Shown: positions 1 to 18,563, counted from the first letter of the stretch. The stretch: DNA of 18,563 nt from Phoronis ovalis (GCA_028565635.1 JAOXYB010017796.1:1-18563), one strand, 5' to 3'. Translations and numbers: made by a program. The notes: generated by a model from the sequence alone, not told the origin.

Positions 1-354
1 TTTTATGAACGCTGATACGGAATTTAAATCTATACATTCTCGGAAGCGTGTCCAAAATACGATGACTTCTTTTCAGGGTAGCGCTAATTAGTGTCTCAAA
101 TTCATAAAAAACAGCCAATCACGGCTGAGAACCATGACTTTGTCAACCGGGATAGCGGTCAAGTATTAACGAAATATCGGCATTTTCGCGTAATGTTCTA
201 TCTGCCTGTTTGGATAAAGTAATCGCTCATACACATAATGTGATATCACAATTTCAGTACATTAAAAATTAATGTAAACTCTATTTTTTTGCCAGGAAAT
301 CCAGATGGGACCGTGTATAACAAGTCACGCCTAATGTTAATCTTTTTAATCTAA
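1..354. other. Intergenic sequence, no feature recognised
   Basis: This stretch is slightly richer in CpG than most of the window. No open frame, splice-bounded exon, repeat or RNA gene was recognised. Confidence 0.5.
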
Positions 355-1440
355 GCCCTGTTCGCACCAGCAATCGCGATTAAAATATTAGCTAGAAAAT
401 AAAACTAACAAAATTATGACCGCTCGCACTATAAACAATCAATCGCGATGGAAAATTCTTCCCAGCTGACCTACGTGTTGTACTGCTTCTTTTTGGCGAC
501 GGCTCTGGACCGTCATCCACCATGATAAATTAAATCTCACAGCTTTTTTTGGGATCTAGATAGACCAATTTTATCAACAAAATAATTAATGCAGTTCAAA
601 ATAAAAAATAATTTAAAATTTATTGATTTAAAACTCTTTACTTGATAATTCTATTACATAAGTGTTCGAGGGTCTATTTCAAGCATCCGCATGTTGATGT
701 TTCACTTGTTTTTTCGGTGGCTAACCCGTAGCCTAGCCAACTTTCGCACTGTGATTGGCTGCAAGTGACATGCCGTCATTCATTGATCAGCTGTTTTTTT
801 TACTAGATATGAATTTACGATGAATGTTTCAGGAAATGAGTGATCGCCGGAGATTTTGATCGAGAACGATCTTAGATCACAAAAAAATAATTTTCTAGAA
901 AGCAAAAATATTTTTGGGACAGCACCTTTTTTCGTTTGTTTATTCCGGAAGAAGCAAAGCATATTACCCCATAGCAAACACTATGTTTTAAACACGGCGG
1001 GAGAGCACACCATATCATCCGCCAGAACTGCAGAAGCAAAGGTACTTTGCATGCTATCACAATTTGTCCATTATTTGATACATCAAGTATTGAAAAATGG
1101 TTATTATTTAATCAAATGATGCCATAGGCATTCTACTAGCTATTTCTGGTATTGATTGATCGGATTCTATTTACGTCGATTTCTCGCACTGCCGTGCCGG
1201 TAGTGTTTGACCCCAATTTACGATCATCTACATATTTTTCCGGAATTCCCATATTCGTACACCCCCTTTACGCATTTATTAGTTTCCGAGAATTCGTACA
1301 CCCATATTTTCCGAGAATTTTGTATTTCCCAAATTTCGTACACCCCCAAAATAAAAAAAAATAATAATTTTTTTTTGTACGAATTTGAGGAGAATTACCG
1401 TAGCTAATATTTTAATCGCGATTGCCTGTGAGAACAGAGC
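355..1440. mobile_element. Non-autonomous element of 1086 bases bounded by 40-base inverted repeats
   Basis: The left arm (355-394) starts GCCCTGTTCGCACC and holds CAATCGCGATTAAAATATTA. The right arm (1401-1440) is its reverse complement with 36 of 40 bases the same. The matching core of 25 bases is identical in both arms. A further partial copy of the arm lies in direct orientation around 420-455 (CAATCAATCGCGATGG). There is no transposase-like frame inside, so it would depend on another element for movement. No clear target site duplication was found next to the arms. The interior holds a small tandem repeat at 1236-1350. Confidence 0.65.
1236..1350. repeat. Three imperfect tandem units carrying TTCGTACACCC
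   Basis: TTCGTACACCC occurs at 1254, 1293 and 1335. The variable segments between carry TTTCCGAGAATT twice (1283-1294 and 1309-1320) and a related TTTTCCGGAATTCCC. The unit is about 40 bases. It lies wholly inside the 355-1440 element. Confidence 0.7.
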
Positions 1441-2608
1441 TTTAGTCTCAGGTATTATATGCAGACTTTTTGATATGAATCGATTCATATTATGTACCTT
1501 TCTCGTTATCACATAGGTAACGGCATATAGGAATAAATTTTATTATTCCCAAAGTTATTGGAAAATTTCTACATCATAAAATGAACAGTAAGTGCTCTAA
1601 AGAAACTGCATAAGTGGGTCAGAATCATGTTGAGATTAATCCTAGTTTAAGTCCCCAGTGCATGATCTATAATCCTTTTGTATAAAGATAAGTATTTGTA
1701 GGAAGTTAACAAAACAGTGATTACCCAAGAGAGCAGAAATCCTGATATAAATATATTCATTTCTTTAACATTTAATACAACTTCCAACATTCTAGCCTCA
1801 AATTAATCAAAATAACAGATCTAAGACATAGACATGGGTAACATTTACAGAAAAAAATAAAATATTTATTAGCTGTGCATTTATCTTGTTATTTCAAGGA
1901 TTTTAAAATAGCCGTGTGCTCAGACTGTTTTCTGTATATTATTCAATATTATTATTAATATAATTTTAAATAAGAGGGACTGAGGTCAGTCTAACAGCAT
2001 GCCCCTCATATTTTTGTTACACCTATGTGTTTGATGCCTCAGCTCTTTCACTAATTCAATTTGCAGTCTCATTTGAACATTAGGTTAAAATTAAAGATGT
2101 TTGTTTGGCATAATCCTACCTACCCCAAAAAATAATCCTACTCAATTTTTTAAGGTATAAACTAAACCTTACTGCAAACAATAAAACATTTCCGATAATA
2201 TCTTGTTTTTTTACAAAAAGTATGGTCATTTGTTTTTCAGAAAAAGTTAGCACTGGAAACATGCTTTATGGAATGCAAAGATTTAATCGAATCGATGCAT
2301 CACTATTAACGTGCCTGAAATTCAAACACTATGTTAAAAATACAGTAAAGCATTAGTACAATATACCATAATGTAACTTCCAATCTATAAAAGAAATCAA
2401 TCCAAGATTCACTGATGGATGGGCCTTTTTTTCTTATACCTTGTGATCCCTATCCAACTCATAAACAGTACTGCCAAATGTGGTGAATATACCAAGCTGG
2501 CTAGTCTACCTTAAGTGTATAATCCAAAAGAAGGGTGAAACTGTAGGAAACACCTGGGTTGTACTCTCATTATCTATGTGGACCCCATAGCCCCTTTTTC
2601 AGTCACAG
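1441..2608. other. Intergenic AT-rich sequence, no feature recognised
   Basis: Runs of A and T and frequent stops in all frames are seen. No exon bounded by splice signals and no repeat was supported. Confidence 0.4.
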
Positions 2609-2910
2609 TTTTTACCATGGGATATCTTTTTTGTTTATTGGACAATCTTTACCTTGACAGTATAAAATATTTTTTACCATGGGGAATATGTTTTCAATAA
2701 ATAATTAATTGCCAATGGTGTATTTTTGATATTTTTTTTGTTGATATTATCGATCATAGACTTGCAATATGTACAGTTGTTTCCACATTTTTTACCATGA
2801 GGTTCCAGATTTTTTTTACCGTGGGTATGATTTCTGCAAATAAGTTCTTATGGTGGGGTATATTTTTTCGAAAGCAATTTTTACCATGGGCCAAAGACTT
2901 TTTACCTGGG
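2609..2910. repeat. Six dispersed copies of a TTTTTACCATGGG-type motif
   Basis: Copies begin at 2609, 2671, 2788 (ACCATGAGG), 2811 (ACCGTGGG), 2878 and about 2898 (ACCTGGG). Spacing is irregular (about 20 to 120 bases). Short related stretches (CCAATGGTG, TGGTGGGG) lie between. This looks like an old, degraded tandem array. It does not encode an open frame. Confidence 0.65.
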
Positions 2911-3831
2911 CTTAACACCCCTTCCAAGTTTTTTGGTAAGTACCCACCGAGGGAAATGTAAATATTCAGATAAAAGCTTGATATGTTATTGAACTGATTT
3001 TCCTCTATAATAATAATTACACAATTCTTTTGTTTATTTAGATGTAGTAATCACTTTCTCGATATGTGATAAAAAATGATAATTTTTCTTTAAATACTAT
3101 CCAAATGACATATGGGTTAATGCAAGCATAATATATAATAAGTGCTTAACAAAAGAATTTAATAGGCATATGTGTAGGAATTGGAGCAGTTAATACACAA
3201 TCAATAAATTGAAAAATTCTGTAAGTTTTTACGATTTTTGTCCGTAGTGGCCTAGCAACATATTGCTAGACCCAAACTTATTTTAGTTAAATTAGATATC
3301 ACAATACCTGGACAATTGTTTTGGTATTGACAGAGGAACTTTTTTTTAATTGTGGATACAATCTGAGCTGGAAGATAGCGCAATGACTTCTGTCCAATTT
3401 TTAAATTTGAGTTTTGACCAGAATTTTATTTAGTGCTACAGAAAATAAGAGTACACAATTCCCTCAATTTATTCTTAATCTGTTCAGGCTGAGTTGTCTG
3501 TAAAGGAAAATCTTACTTGAAATAAACTCACCATAAGTTTTACCAACTAAAATTACTGTACATGTATATCAAGGGTAGTTGAAACTATAGCATTTATCTC
3601 CAAATAATCAGCATGCAGCCAAATACCATAACTAGACTTGCTGACTTTATACTACCAGTTTCTAATCTGATAATATTATTAGTTTTTATTCTAATATAAA
3701 TTTAATTCAATGCTTAATGCCTATGATTAATTAAAATGTTCTTATTAAACCATTTTAAGCGATACGTGTGAAATTTTAGAAATATGTAATTTTAGTTGTA
3801 AAACATATAAACACTGATAATATGATATTAC
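2911..3831. other. Intergenic AT-rich sequence, no feature recognised
   Basis: Only short frames and scattered polyadenylation-like hexamers were seen. Nothing supports a gene. Confidence 0.4.
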
Positions 3832-3946
3832 CTGATGTGTTAAATTTTTTAGGCAGGCTGTATTGGGCAAGAATTTTGAAGATTCCCATTCCCACAGGAG
3901 TTGTATTTATGCAGAAAACAATGATTATCATCTTCACATGTAAAAT
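3832..3946 (-). CDS. Weak candidate internal exon on the minus strand
   Basis: It lies between an AG acceptor (TTAAATAATTCTCAG) and a GTAATA donor. The open frame includes NTTPVGMGIFKILAQYSLPK, which looks more protein-like than surrounding AT-rich sequence. It is 115 bases, phase 0 to 1. It links to none of the other candidates in phase. No family recognised. Confidence 0.2.
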
Positions 3947-4107
3947 CTGAGAATTATTTAAATAGATAATTATTCTATATAGTACAGACCTGTTAACATT
4001 CATACATAACAAAAATACTTCCATTCCAAAAATAAATCAACATTGGTTTAAAGTGTGCCATGATATACGCCATAAACAAATTCATGTTGTTTTTTTCATT
4101 CAAGTTT

Positions 4108-4208
4108 TCAATTATGTAAATTTTTCCTTTGATCTCTGTGCAGTTTTTTATGAACAAGAACCAAGCTATTCATGCTCCAGTCTAATTTAAATTCCAATTG
4201 CCTCATTA
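4108..4208 (-). CDS. Second candidate terminal exon on the minus strand
   Basis: The acceptor is very good (TTTTTGTTCTTTTGCTTGCAG split around 4210). The frame starting with the ATG at 4206 gives MRQLEFKLDWSMNSLVLVHK and then KLHRDQRKNLHN before a TGA at 4108-4110. It enters in phase 1, which does match the donor at 6538. It could be an alternative last exon or a chance open frame of 33 codons. Not recognised. Confidence 0.22.
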
Positions 4209-5377
4209 CTGCAAGCAAAAGAACAAAAATCAGATAATTTATTGAAGCTAAATGTCTGTATCCCAGAAATATCACCAACAGACATTAATTATATGCAGAT
4301 GGACCAATAAAAGCTGTATAAGATGGACAAGGCAGGCCTAATAACATTTGTAATTTTCTGTAAACTACCATTACAAACAGCAGTAAAACTACTCCACTTC
4401 TATACTGTCAGTAGGTTTAAATTCCCTAATTTGGTAGTAACCTAATCCTCTGCCAGCAGACTTGATGAGGTTTTCTGAAACTCAAAGCTTTCATTCTGAT
4501 TATAAACATTGAGTAAATGGTTTCAATTTTGAAGGTGGTAGTATTATTACTACAGCATTTTTACTGACTTGTATTTCATATACCAAGGCATTCAGACCTT
4601 TAGTCTTCAGCTATAATAGCTATTTATAGACATAATATGTTTACTGTTAAAGTAAGGTCATTTTGTAAATATGCCAGAAATGTTGGACATTTAGCCACCT
4701 ACAGATCTTGAAGGTTTATTTAACTACCTTACTAATCTGAATTCAGACCTATATTCAGTTTACTGCAAGTTTGAATTGATCTAATTTTATTCTGATTTGT
4801 AAATAGTGATGTCACTAATTTCTAACATTACAAGACACATAGTACAGTGACTCTTAAAATTCAAATCTGAAAATAAAATAAAAAGACAACGCCAAAACAA
4901 ACCCACCATCCACTAACAATTTCAAAAAGGATCCTAGCTGCATTTCTTTATTAGGGAAAAATATACAAAAAAATCATTTATAATAAGGTGAACAAGGATT
5001 ATACATGTAAACAAGGATTATACAGCCTGTGGAGATCAATTCTCAGATTTTATATAGTCTAAACTCCAATGTTTATTCTTCATTGTACAGAAATCTGCAG
5101 ATACATCTGGATAGTGCTAAACTTCATCAAGAATTGAAATTTTCCTAACATAACTGTCACTCAATTTTATTTTATAAATAGAAATGAAAAATATTTACAG
5201 GCATAAATTAAATAACTTTCTATTGCCTATGAAGCTGGCATATGATATAAAATTTTACTGACAAGTTTGGGTAATACAAAACAAAAACATAGCCACAAAT
5301 AAAATAAAAACTATTGTAAGGTAATAGTATATTAAGAGGGTTTAAAATAGCCCACAGATCCACAATTTCACTTTCTT
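4209..5377. other. Non-coding stretch with one short direct repeat
   Basis: AACAAGGATTATACA is repeated exactly at 4991-5005 and 5010-5024. Otherwise AT-rich with stops in all frames. If the minus-strand gene is real and ends at 4108, this is its intron. Confidence 0.4.
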
Positions 5378-5383
5378 TTTATT
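5378..5383 (-). terminator. AATAAA polyadenylation signal for the candidate minus-strand terminal exon
   Basis: TTTATT on the + strand reads AATAAA on the minus strand. It lies about 90 bases beyond the TGA at 5471. The hexamer is common in AT-rich DNA, so the evidence is its position only. Confidence 0.3.
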
Positions 5384-5470
5384 GAATATCAATGGAAGTG
5401 AAGTGAATTTATACCTTTTGTAATTACTGCTATTCCTATTTTTGAATCTTAAAAAGGGATTTTAGAATGA

Positions 5471-5555
5471 TCACCGCAGGCACAAAAACAATTCTGTTCG
5501 GCCTTTGGGATTGTCAACATGTATCTTGTACTGGTTAGATAAGGCTTCATCAATA
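5471..5555 (-). CDS. Candidate terminal coding exon on the minus strand
   Basis: The minus-strand acceptor is TCTGTTTATCACCCAG. The exon reads DISIDEALSNQYKIHVDNPK and then GRTELFLCLR before TGA at 5473-5471. An AATAAA lies about 90 bases further on (5383-5378), the right arrangement for a last exon. It requires a phase 2 donor upstream, which the 6538-6627 exon does not supply directly, so an exon is missing or the model is wrong. The frame is also open upstream to 5695. The protein is not recognised. Confidence 0.3.
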
Positions 5556-6325
5556 CTGATATCACTGGGTGATAAACAGATTAAGAACCTAGTTGAATGA
5601 TAGCTTGTGCAGTAGAGATAAACACTTGGAAAACACTGATAGAGTAGTAGGGATTCTTGGTAAAGCTCTCTGAACAGGTGAGCAGATTTTAACACAGTGG
5701 TAGTATTTTAGGACAAGGAGTGTGAGATTTTATAGTGCATGCTTTAATGAATTCCTAATGACATACATGGAGCAAAGTTATTGAAAGATTCTATTAACTC
5801 ATGTCAAATGTTATATATACAGGTGTATAACACAAATGACAAGCATAAATTACAACTTGGTTTCTAGTCTAAATGGGAGGCTTATGACAAATTCAAGGAA
5901 CACATTGACTGGTACGTATGAAACTCATGGAAAGAAATTGAGAATATAATACACAGAAAGTCTCACATTTAAGAAACAGATTAACAGAAAACAAATGCTA
6001 TATTACTGGAATGCATGTATAGTCCGCTAGTGAGGATCAATAACAGGATAAAACCAGATCTCTCATTTCAGTTGAGGACTACTGCAACCTGCAAAATGGA
6101 TATATCCCCTTTACGGGCTTTAGCCAAAGCTAATAGGATGCCATGGAGTATATAATAAAAGAATAAAATATGACATTCCACAAAATGAAATAGCATACAA
6201 AACTGGAAATAAAAAGTACAAGGAAGTACCTCAAAGTACATCCTTATTTAACAGAAAGTTAATTTTAATAAATGATTTAATATGGCAAGTTTGTATGAAG
6301 CACACTTTTAGATAGTATAAATGGA
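5556..6325. other. Stretch without a supported gene
   Basis: On the minus strand there is an acceptor before 6202 (TTTTTATTTCCAG) and a GTAAAG donor after 6115, but the frame needed after the 6538 donor stops inside (TAA). I could not build a consistent exon here. Confidence 0.35.
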
Positions 6326-6537
6326 TCAACCAAAGAATAGTCTTGTGAAAAATAAAACGCAAAAATCGCTTGGCAGCAACCAAATAAACTTAATTGTCAG
6401 TTTATAATCATTCTGTCTTCGTGCCCAGGATTCGTGTTCGAATAATTGCTGTTTCGGGACTTCCATACCGACAAATTTAAAACTCCAAATTATAATTAAA
6501 ATTACAAAAAACATATTGAACGCACCATTTGTCCTAC

Positions 6538-6627
6538 CTGAAACTTCTAATTCCCATGTATGGTTATATCTGATGTATGGCCTCAAAGGCTCATCTAACA
6601 ATGTCGGTCCAAGATTGCTTTTTGAAA
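6538..6627 (-). CDS. Candidate second exon of an unrecognised minus-strand gene
   Basis: The acceptor on the minus strand is strong (CTTTTTGTCCTGCCTGCAG). A GTAGGA donor follows 6538. The 90 bases carry the open frame SKSNLGPTLLDEPLRPYIRY followed by NHTWELEVS, phase 1 to 1. The intron from the preceding candidate exon would be 193 bases. The frame stays open beyond the donor as far as a TGA at 6326-6328, so a retained-intron or single longer exon is possible; that extension has a hydrophobic run MFFVILIIIWSF. No family recognised, and the downstream exon is uncertain. Confidence 0.35.
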
Positions 6628-6659
6628 CTGCAGGCAGGACAAAAAGCGAATTAGACTTA

Positions 6660-6693
6660 CACCAGGTAACACTACTTCGGAAGACACCTGGTG
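6660..6693. repeat. Short inverted repeat (8-base arms)
   Basis: CACCAGGT (6660-6667) is matched by ACCTGGTG (6686-6693) around an 18-base loop. It lies in the candidate 193-base intron of the minus-strand gene. It may be chance. Confidence 0.4.
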
Positions 6694-6820
6694 CATGTAA
6701 TGTTACTTTACGTGTTGATTTTACACAATCGTATTTATTTATGCAAATGCTAAATTCTACTAACCGATATATATGCTCCAGTAGATTTTTGTATATCTCA
6801 AGTAATCACAAGACACTTAC

Positions 6821-6992
6821 CAAGGCAAAGTTTAACCACTGTTTTTTGTACACACCCTCGACCTTGCAGATTCCAAAATGGCGGAAGTCTGACCTCAAGA
6901 GCCGGAAGTGAATATTCGTAAGTTTTCGCTTGCATTACGGGTTTTGCCGATGTAGTTGAAAACCAATCAAAATAAAGTAGGTCGCATTTCAT
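6821..6992 (-). CDS. Candidate first exon of an unrecognised minus-strand gene
   Basis: On the minus strand an open frame runs to a GTAAGT donor right after 6821, ending ...VQKTVVKLCL in phase 1. In-frame ATGs occur at 6992 and further inside (MQAKTYEYSLPALEVRLPPF). The exon leaves in the phase that the next candidate exon (6538-6627) needs. The same DNA carries the ETS/YY1 motifs, so most of it could be promoter or untranslated leader. The protein is not recognised. True start unknown. Confidence 0.3.
6875..6910. promoter_or_regulatory. YY1-like and two ETS-like motifs, candidate divergent promoter
   Basis: AAAATGGCGG (6875-6884) fits the YY1 motif, CGGAAGT (6882-6888) fits an ETS core and GCCGGAAGTG (6901-6910) is a near-consensus ETS/GABP site. 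This small GC-richer patch sits between the candidate minus-strand exon ending at 6821 and the + gene. Such clusters are typical of TATA-less, often bidirectional promoters. A GTAAGT donor on the + strand at 6918 also allows a short non-coding first exon. Confidence 0.45.
6963..6967 (+). promoter_or_regulatory. CCAAT box
   Basis: CCAAT lies in AACCAATCAA, about 84 bases upstream of the TATA box. That is the usual distance for an NF-Y-type element. Its function is inferred only from position. Confidence 0.35.
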
Positions 6993-6998
6993 GGCAAC
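6990..6998 (+). promoter_or_regulatory. RFX X-box half-site
   Basis: CATGGCAAC matches the right half of the X-box bound by RFX factors (RYYRCC spacer RGNAAC type). The left half (GGTCGCATTT) is a poor match. RFX factors drive ciliary genes in animals, which would suit this family, but a half-site alone is weak evidence. Confidence 0.35.
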
Positions 6999-7046
6999 TC
7001 GCTGATTTACAAATGGCTGTCAAGAGTCTTACTTATTTGACTATGG

Positions 7047-7057
7047 TATATAAATAG
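7047..7057 (+). promoter_or_regulatory. TATA box, candidate core promoter of the WD40 gene
   Basis: TATATAAATAG is a near-consensus TATA box about 435 bases before the main ATG. It would place the start of transcription near 7075-7085. A CCAAT motif and an RFX half-site lie 50-85 bases upstream of it. In AT-rich DNA such a motif can arise by chance. Confidence 0.45.
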
Positions 7058-7087
7058 GGTTTTATTAGCTTTGTTTGCTAATTTTTC

Positions 7088-7189
7088 ATGAAAACAAATC
7101 AACTGTTTGCCAAAGAAGATATTGGAGATATAAGAAAATTGATCTATAATGATCAAGAGGCGAATACTATAGCGCTAGTAAGATTTTGA
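7088..7189 (+). CDS. Upstream open reading frame in the 5' leader (33 codons, or 42 if the leader is spliced)
   Basis: This is the first ATG after the TATA box at 7047. It opens MKTNQLFAKEDIGDIRK and ends at TGA 7187-7189 if unspliced. Its initiation context is weak (T at -3). A GTAAGA donor follows 7177 in phase 0. Joining it to the acceptor before 7447 extends the frame to a TGA at 7483-7485, which overlaps the main ATG at 7482-7484 (CCATGA). The peptide is not recognised. It could be a translational control uORF, or the start of an alternative N-terminus; no in-frame join to the main ORF was found. Confidence 0.4.
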   Translation: MKTNQLFAKEDIGDIRKLIYNDQEANTIALVRF

Positions 7190-7446
7190 CAGGTGCTTAT
7201 TTAAATTTTGAAGACAATTTTTGCATGTATATTGGACCATCTTTGTATTCAATATCCTTAGGTACTGACAGAATTATTTTTTACAACGTACATAGTAAAA
7301 ATTGTCTAAATTTTTGATAACTTATAAAATAACTTTTCATTTTATTTATAGTAATATTTTGAGGTATTTTTATAACATGCAAAATACAATTATTTTGTTT
7401 GTGTTCAATCTACAGTTGTTCTGCCTCGTTTTCTACTGCATAACAG

Positions 7447-7481
7447 GCCTTATTAACTAGGAGAGTAGTAAAGTTTAAGCC
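7447..7481 (+). other. Candidate spliced 5' untranslated segment before the main ATG
   Basis: The acceptor before 7447 could pair with the donor after 7177 (GTAAGA) if transcription starts near 7078, or with the GTAAGT donor at 6918 if it starts further left. Both are sequence-only proposals. An unspliced leader is equally possible. Confidence 0.4.
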
Positions 7482-17366
<9,885 letters not shown>

Positions 17367-18563
17367 GTAAGTATCATGTTACATGAATATTTATGAAATA
17401 TCTCCACTCTCTATTTGTGTTTAGTCGCTGCCATTTGTACATTTTACTACATAACTACATGTTTGCATGATCACAATGTTTGGACCATATCTAAGCGTAT
17501 CTGTTGTTCACTCCAGTAGCGAGCAATGCTCACTATTCTGAGTCTTACACCAATTACTTACGTACATTAATAATCTGTTTGGATTAATATTGAATGCCTG
17601 CTTTAATTTCTGTAAATTCCATGTATACTAATTATGTTGATGGTTGCATGCAATATTTGCTTTGCTCCGCACTGCTGCTGCTGTTGATTCGTGTCACATT
17701 TGATTCATGTTTTTCAAAGATGGCGTTAATAGACTGTGTTAATATTAGAATGTTAAAGCAGCAGAGCTCTGTTTTCATGACTATGTGAGCACAATTTGAC
17801 ACAGTACTGTCTATGTATAGTTTTGCATGTCTTTTAATTTGATTATATATTTTCCCATTATTCATAGGCTTAATATAAATGTTAGGACTCGGTAGGCTGG
17901 TTGTTTTAGATGTATTTAAATTTAATGAAACTATGTGTGTGTTTGTTAATCCATAATGATGTCTCTGAATATTTTTCATACATTTTGTTGTTAAACATGA
18001 TAGAAGTGTTCCTGTACAATGTATATATTTTGATCTTTTAGAGCTTACATTCTTTCCTCTTTTATCAAATTTGGTCTCCAACGACCCTTTCTAGTTAGAG
18101 TTTCAAGTCTCACATAAGCTGATATTGTCGAAAAAAGTGCTTTACTTATTTCATTCTAATATTATTACATTTATAAAATATACTAAATATTTGCTTATAT
18201 GAATGATCAAGTCCAAATTCCCCCGGTACTGAAATTAAGAAAATTCAATTAGCAAGGGTCTTGTATACTGATAACACACCTTGTTACTCTACATCTTGCT
18301 CCCAATTTTTAATACTCTCATAATACCAAAGTTTAGTTTCATTTTTTTAATGATTGAATTAGGAGCAAAATTAAGAAACTGAGTAAATGGGGAATTATAG
18401 AGATTGGGTGCAAGATTAAAAACATGAGGAAAATGTTATCTAACATAAGGAGGCATAATTATTCTATAAAAATTCTTGCAAAAAGTCTAATTATTTATTT
18501 TGCTTTGCTTAAAACATTTAAACTGCTGTCCAATTGTTTTGAGTAGATGTGAACTACCATATA
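17367..18563. other. Start of an intron that continues past the window
   Basis: It starts with GTAAGT. No exon with the required phase was found. It holds a long minus-strand open frame (17632-18081) that is not recognised as a protein, and a direct repeat at 18357-18434. Confidence 0.6.
18357..18434. repeat. Imperfect direct repeat, two copies about 45 bases apart
   Basis: ATTAGGAGCAAAATTAAGAA (from about 18359) recurs as ATTGGGTGCAAGATTAAAAA (from 18403), each followed by a TGAG and an AAATG. A related segment in the opposite direction (ATCTTGCTCCCAAT) is found at 18292-18305. Confidence 0.55.

Noticed and set aside
856-1364. Open frames of 60-87 codons on both strands
   Set aside because: They lie inside the inverted-repeat element and across its tandem repeat. 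Composition is irregular and no family is recognised.
6115-6202. Minus-strand segment with good acceptor and donor
   Set aside because: The frame demanded by the 6538 donor reaches TAA before the donor; the other open frame does not match the phase, so it was not listed as an exon.
6516-6911. 131-codon open frame on the + strand
   Set aside because: It runs antisense to the candidate minus-strand exons and the promoter motifs, has no recognisable domain, and its start has no splice or promoter support. It may be the shadow of the open minus-strand frame.
17640-17710. GCTGCTGCTGTTG short trinucleotide run
   Set aside because: Only three perfect units; too short to count as a microsatellite.

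Overview
This is eukaryotic genomic DNA, AT-rich (about two-thirds A+T by eye). One gene is clear. It lies on the + strand, split into 11 coding exons with GT-AG introns (201 to 1989 bases) and runs off the right edge. The introns carry degenerate repeats and short inverted-repeat elements. The long introns, base composition and repeat style suggest an invertebrate, most likely a lophotrochozoan such as a mollusc. The organism assignment is inference.

The gene encodes a protein with degenerate EF-hands followed by WD40 repeats. It belongs to the family of vertebrate WDR49/WDR64 and Drosophila WDY ('WD repeat-containing protein on Y chromosome'). The first 379 codons are present, between the ATG at 7482 and the donor after 17366. 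Every exon junction keeps the reading frame. The encoded part has a Ser/Thr-rich N-terminus, an EF-hand-like pair (about residues 45-130), and the first four or so WD40 blades (about 150-379). Many relatives are linked to cilia or sperm; nothing here proves that role, but an RFX-type half-site lies just upstream.

Layout. 1-354: nothing recognised. 355-1440: an inverted-repeat-bounded element of about 1.1 kb with a tandem repeat inside. 1441-6300: mostly non-coding, with a cluster of a TTTTTACCATGGG motif (2609-2910) and several weak candidate minus-strand exons. 6320-6920: a candidate divergent minus-strand gene start with ETS/YY1-like motifs. 6960-7090: candidate promoter of the + gene (CCAAT, RFX half-site, TATA box). 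7088-7606: 5' leader with an upstream ORF, then the first coding exon. 7607-17366: remaining exons. Intron elements here are a 487-base foldback element (7737-8223), a degenerate tandem array (about 12045-13530), a candidate 27-base in-frame microexon (14290-14316) and a 447-base element with 13-base terminal inverted repeats (14968-15414). 17367-18563: start of an intron that continues beyond the window.

No rRNA, tRNA, CRISPR array or bacterial operon was seen. No wholly new system is evident. The most checkable novelties are the microexon, the upstream ORF whose stop would overlap the main start after splicing, the foldback element inside a transcribed intron, and the possible divergent gene.
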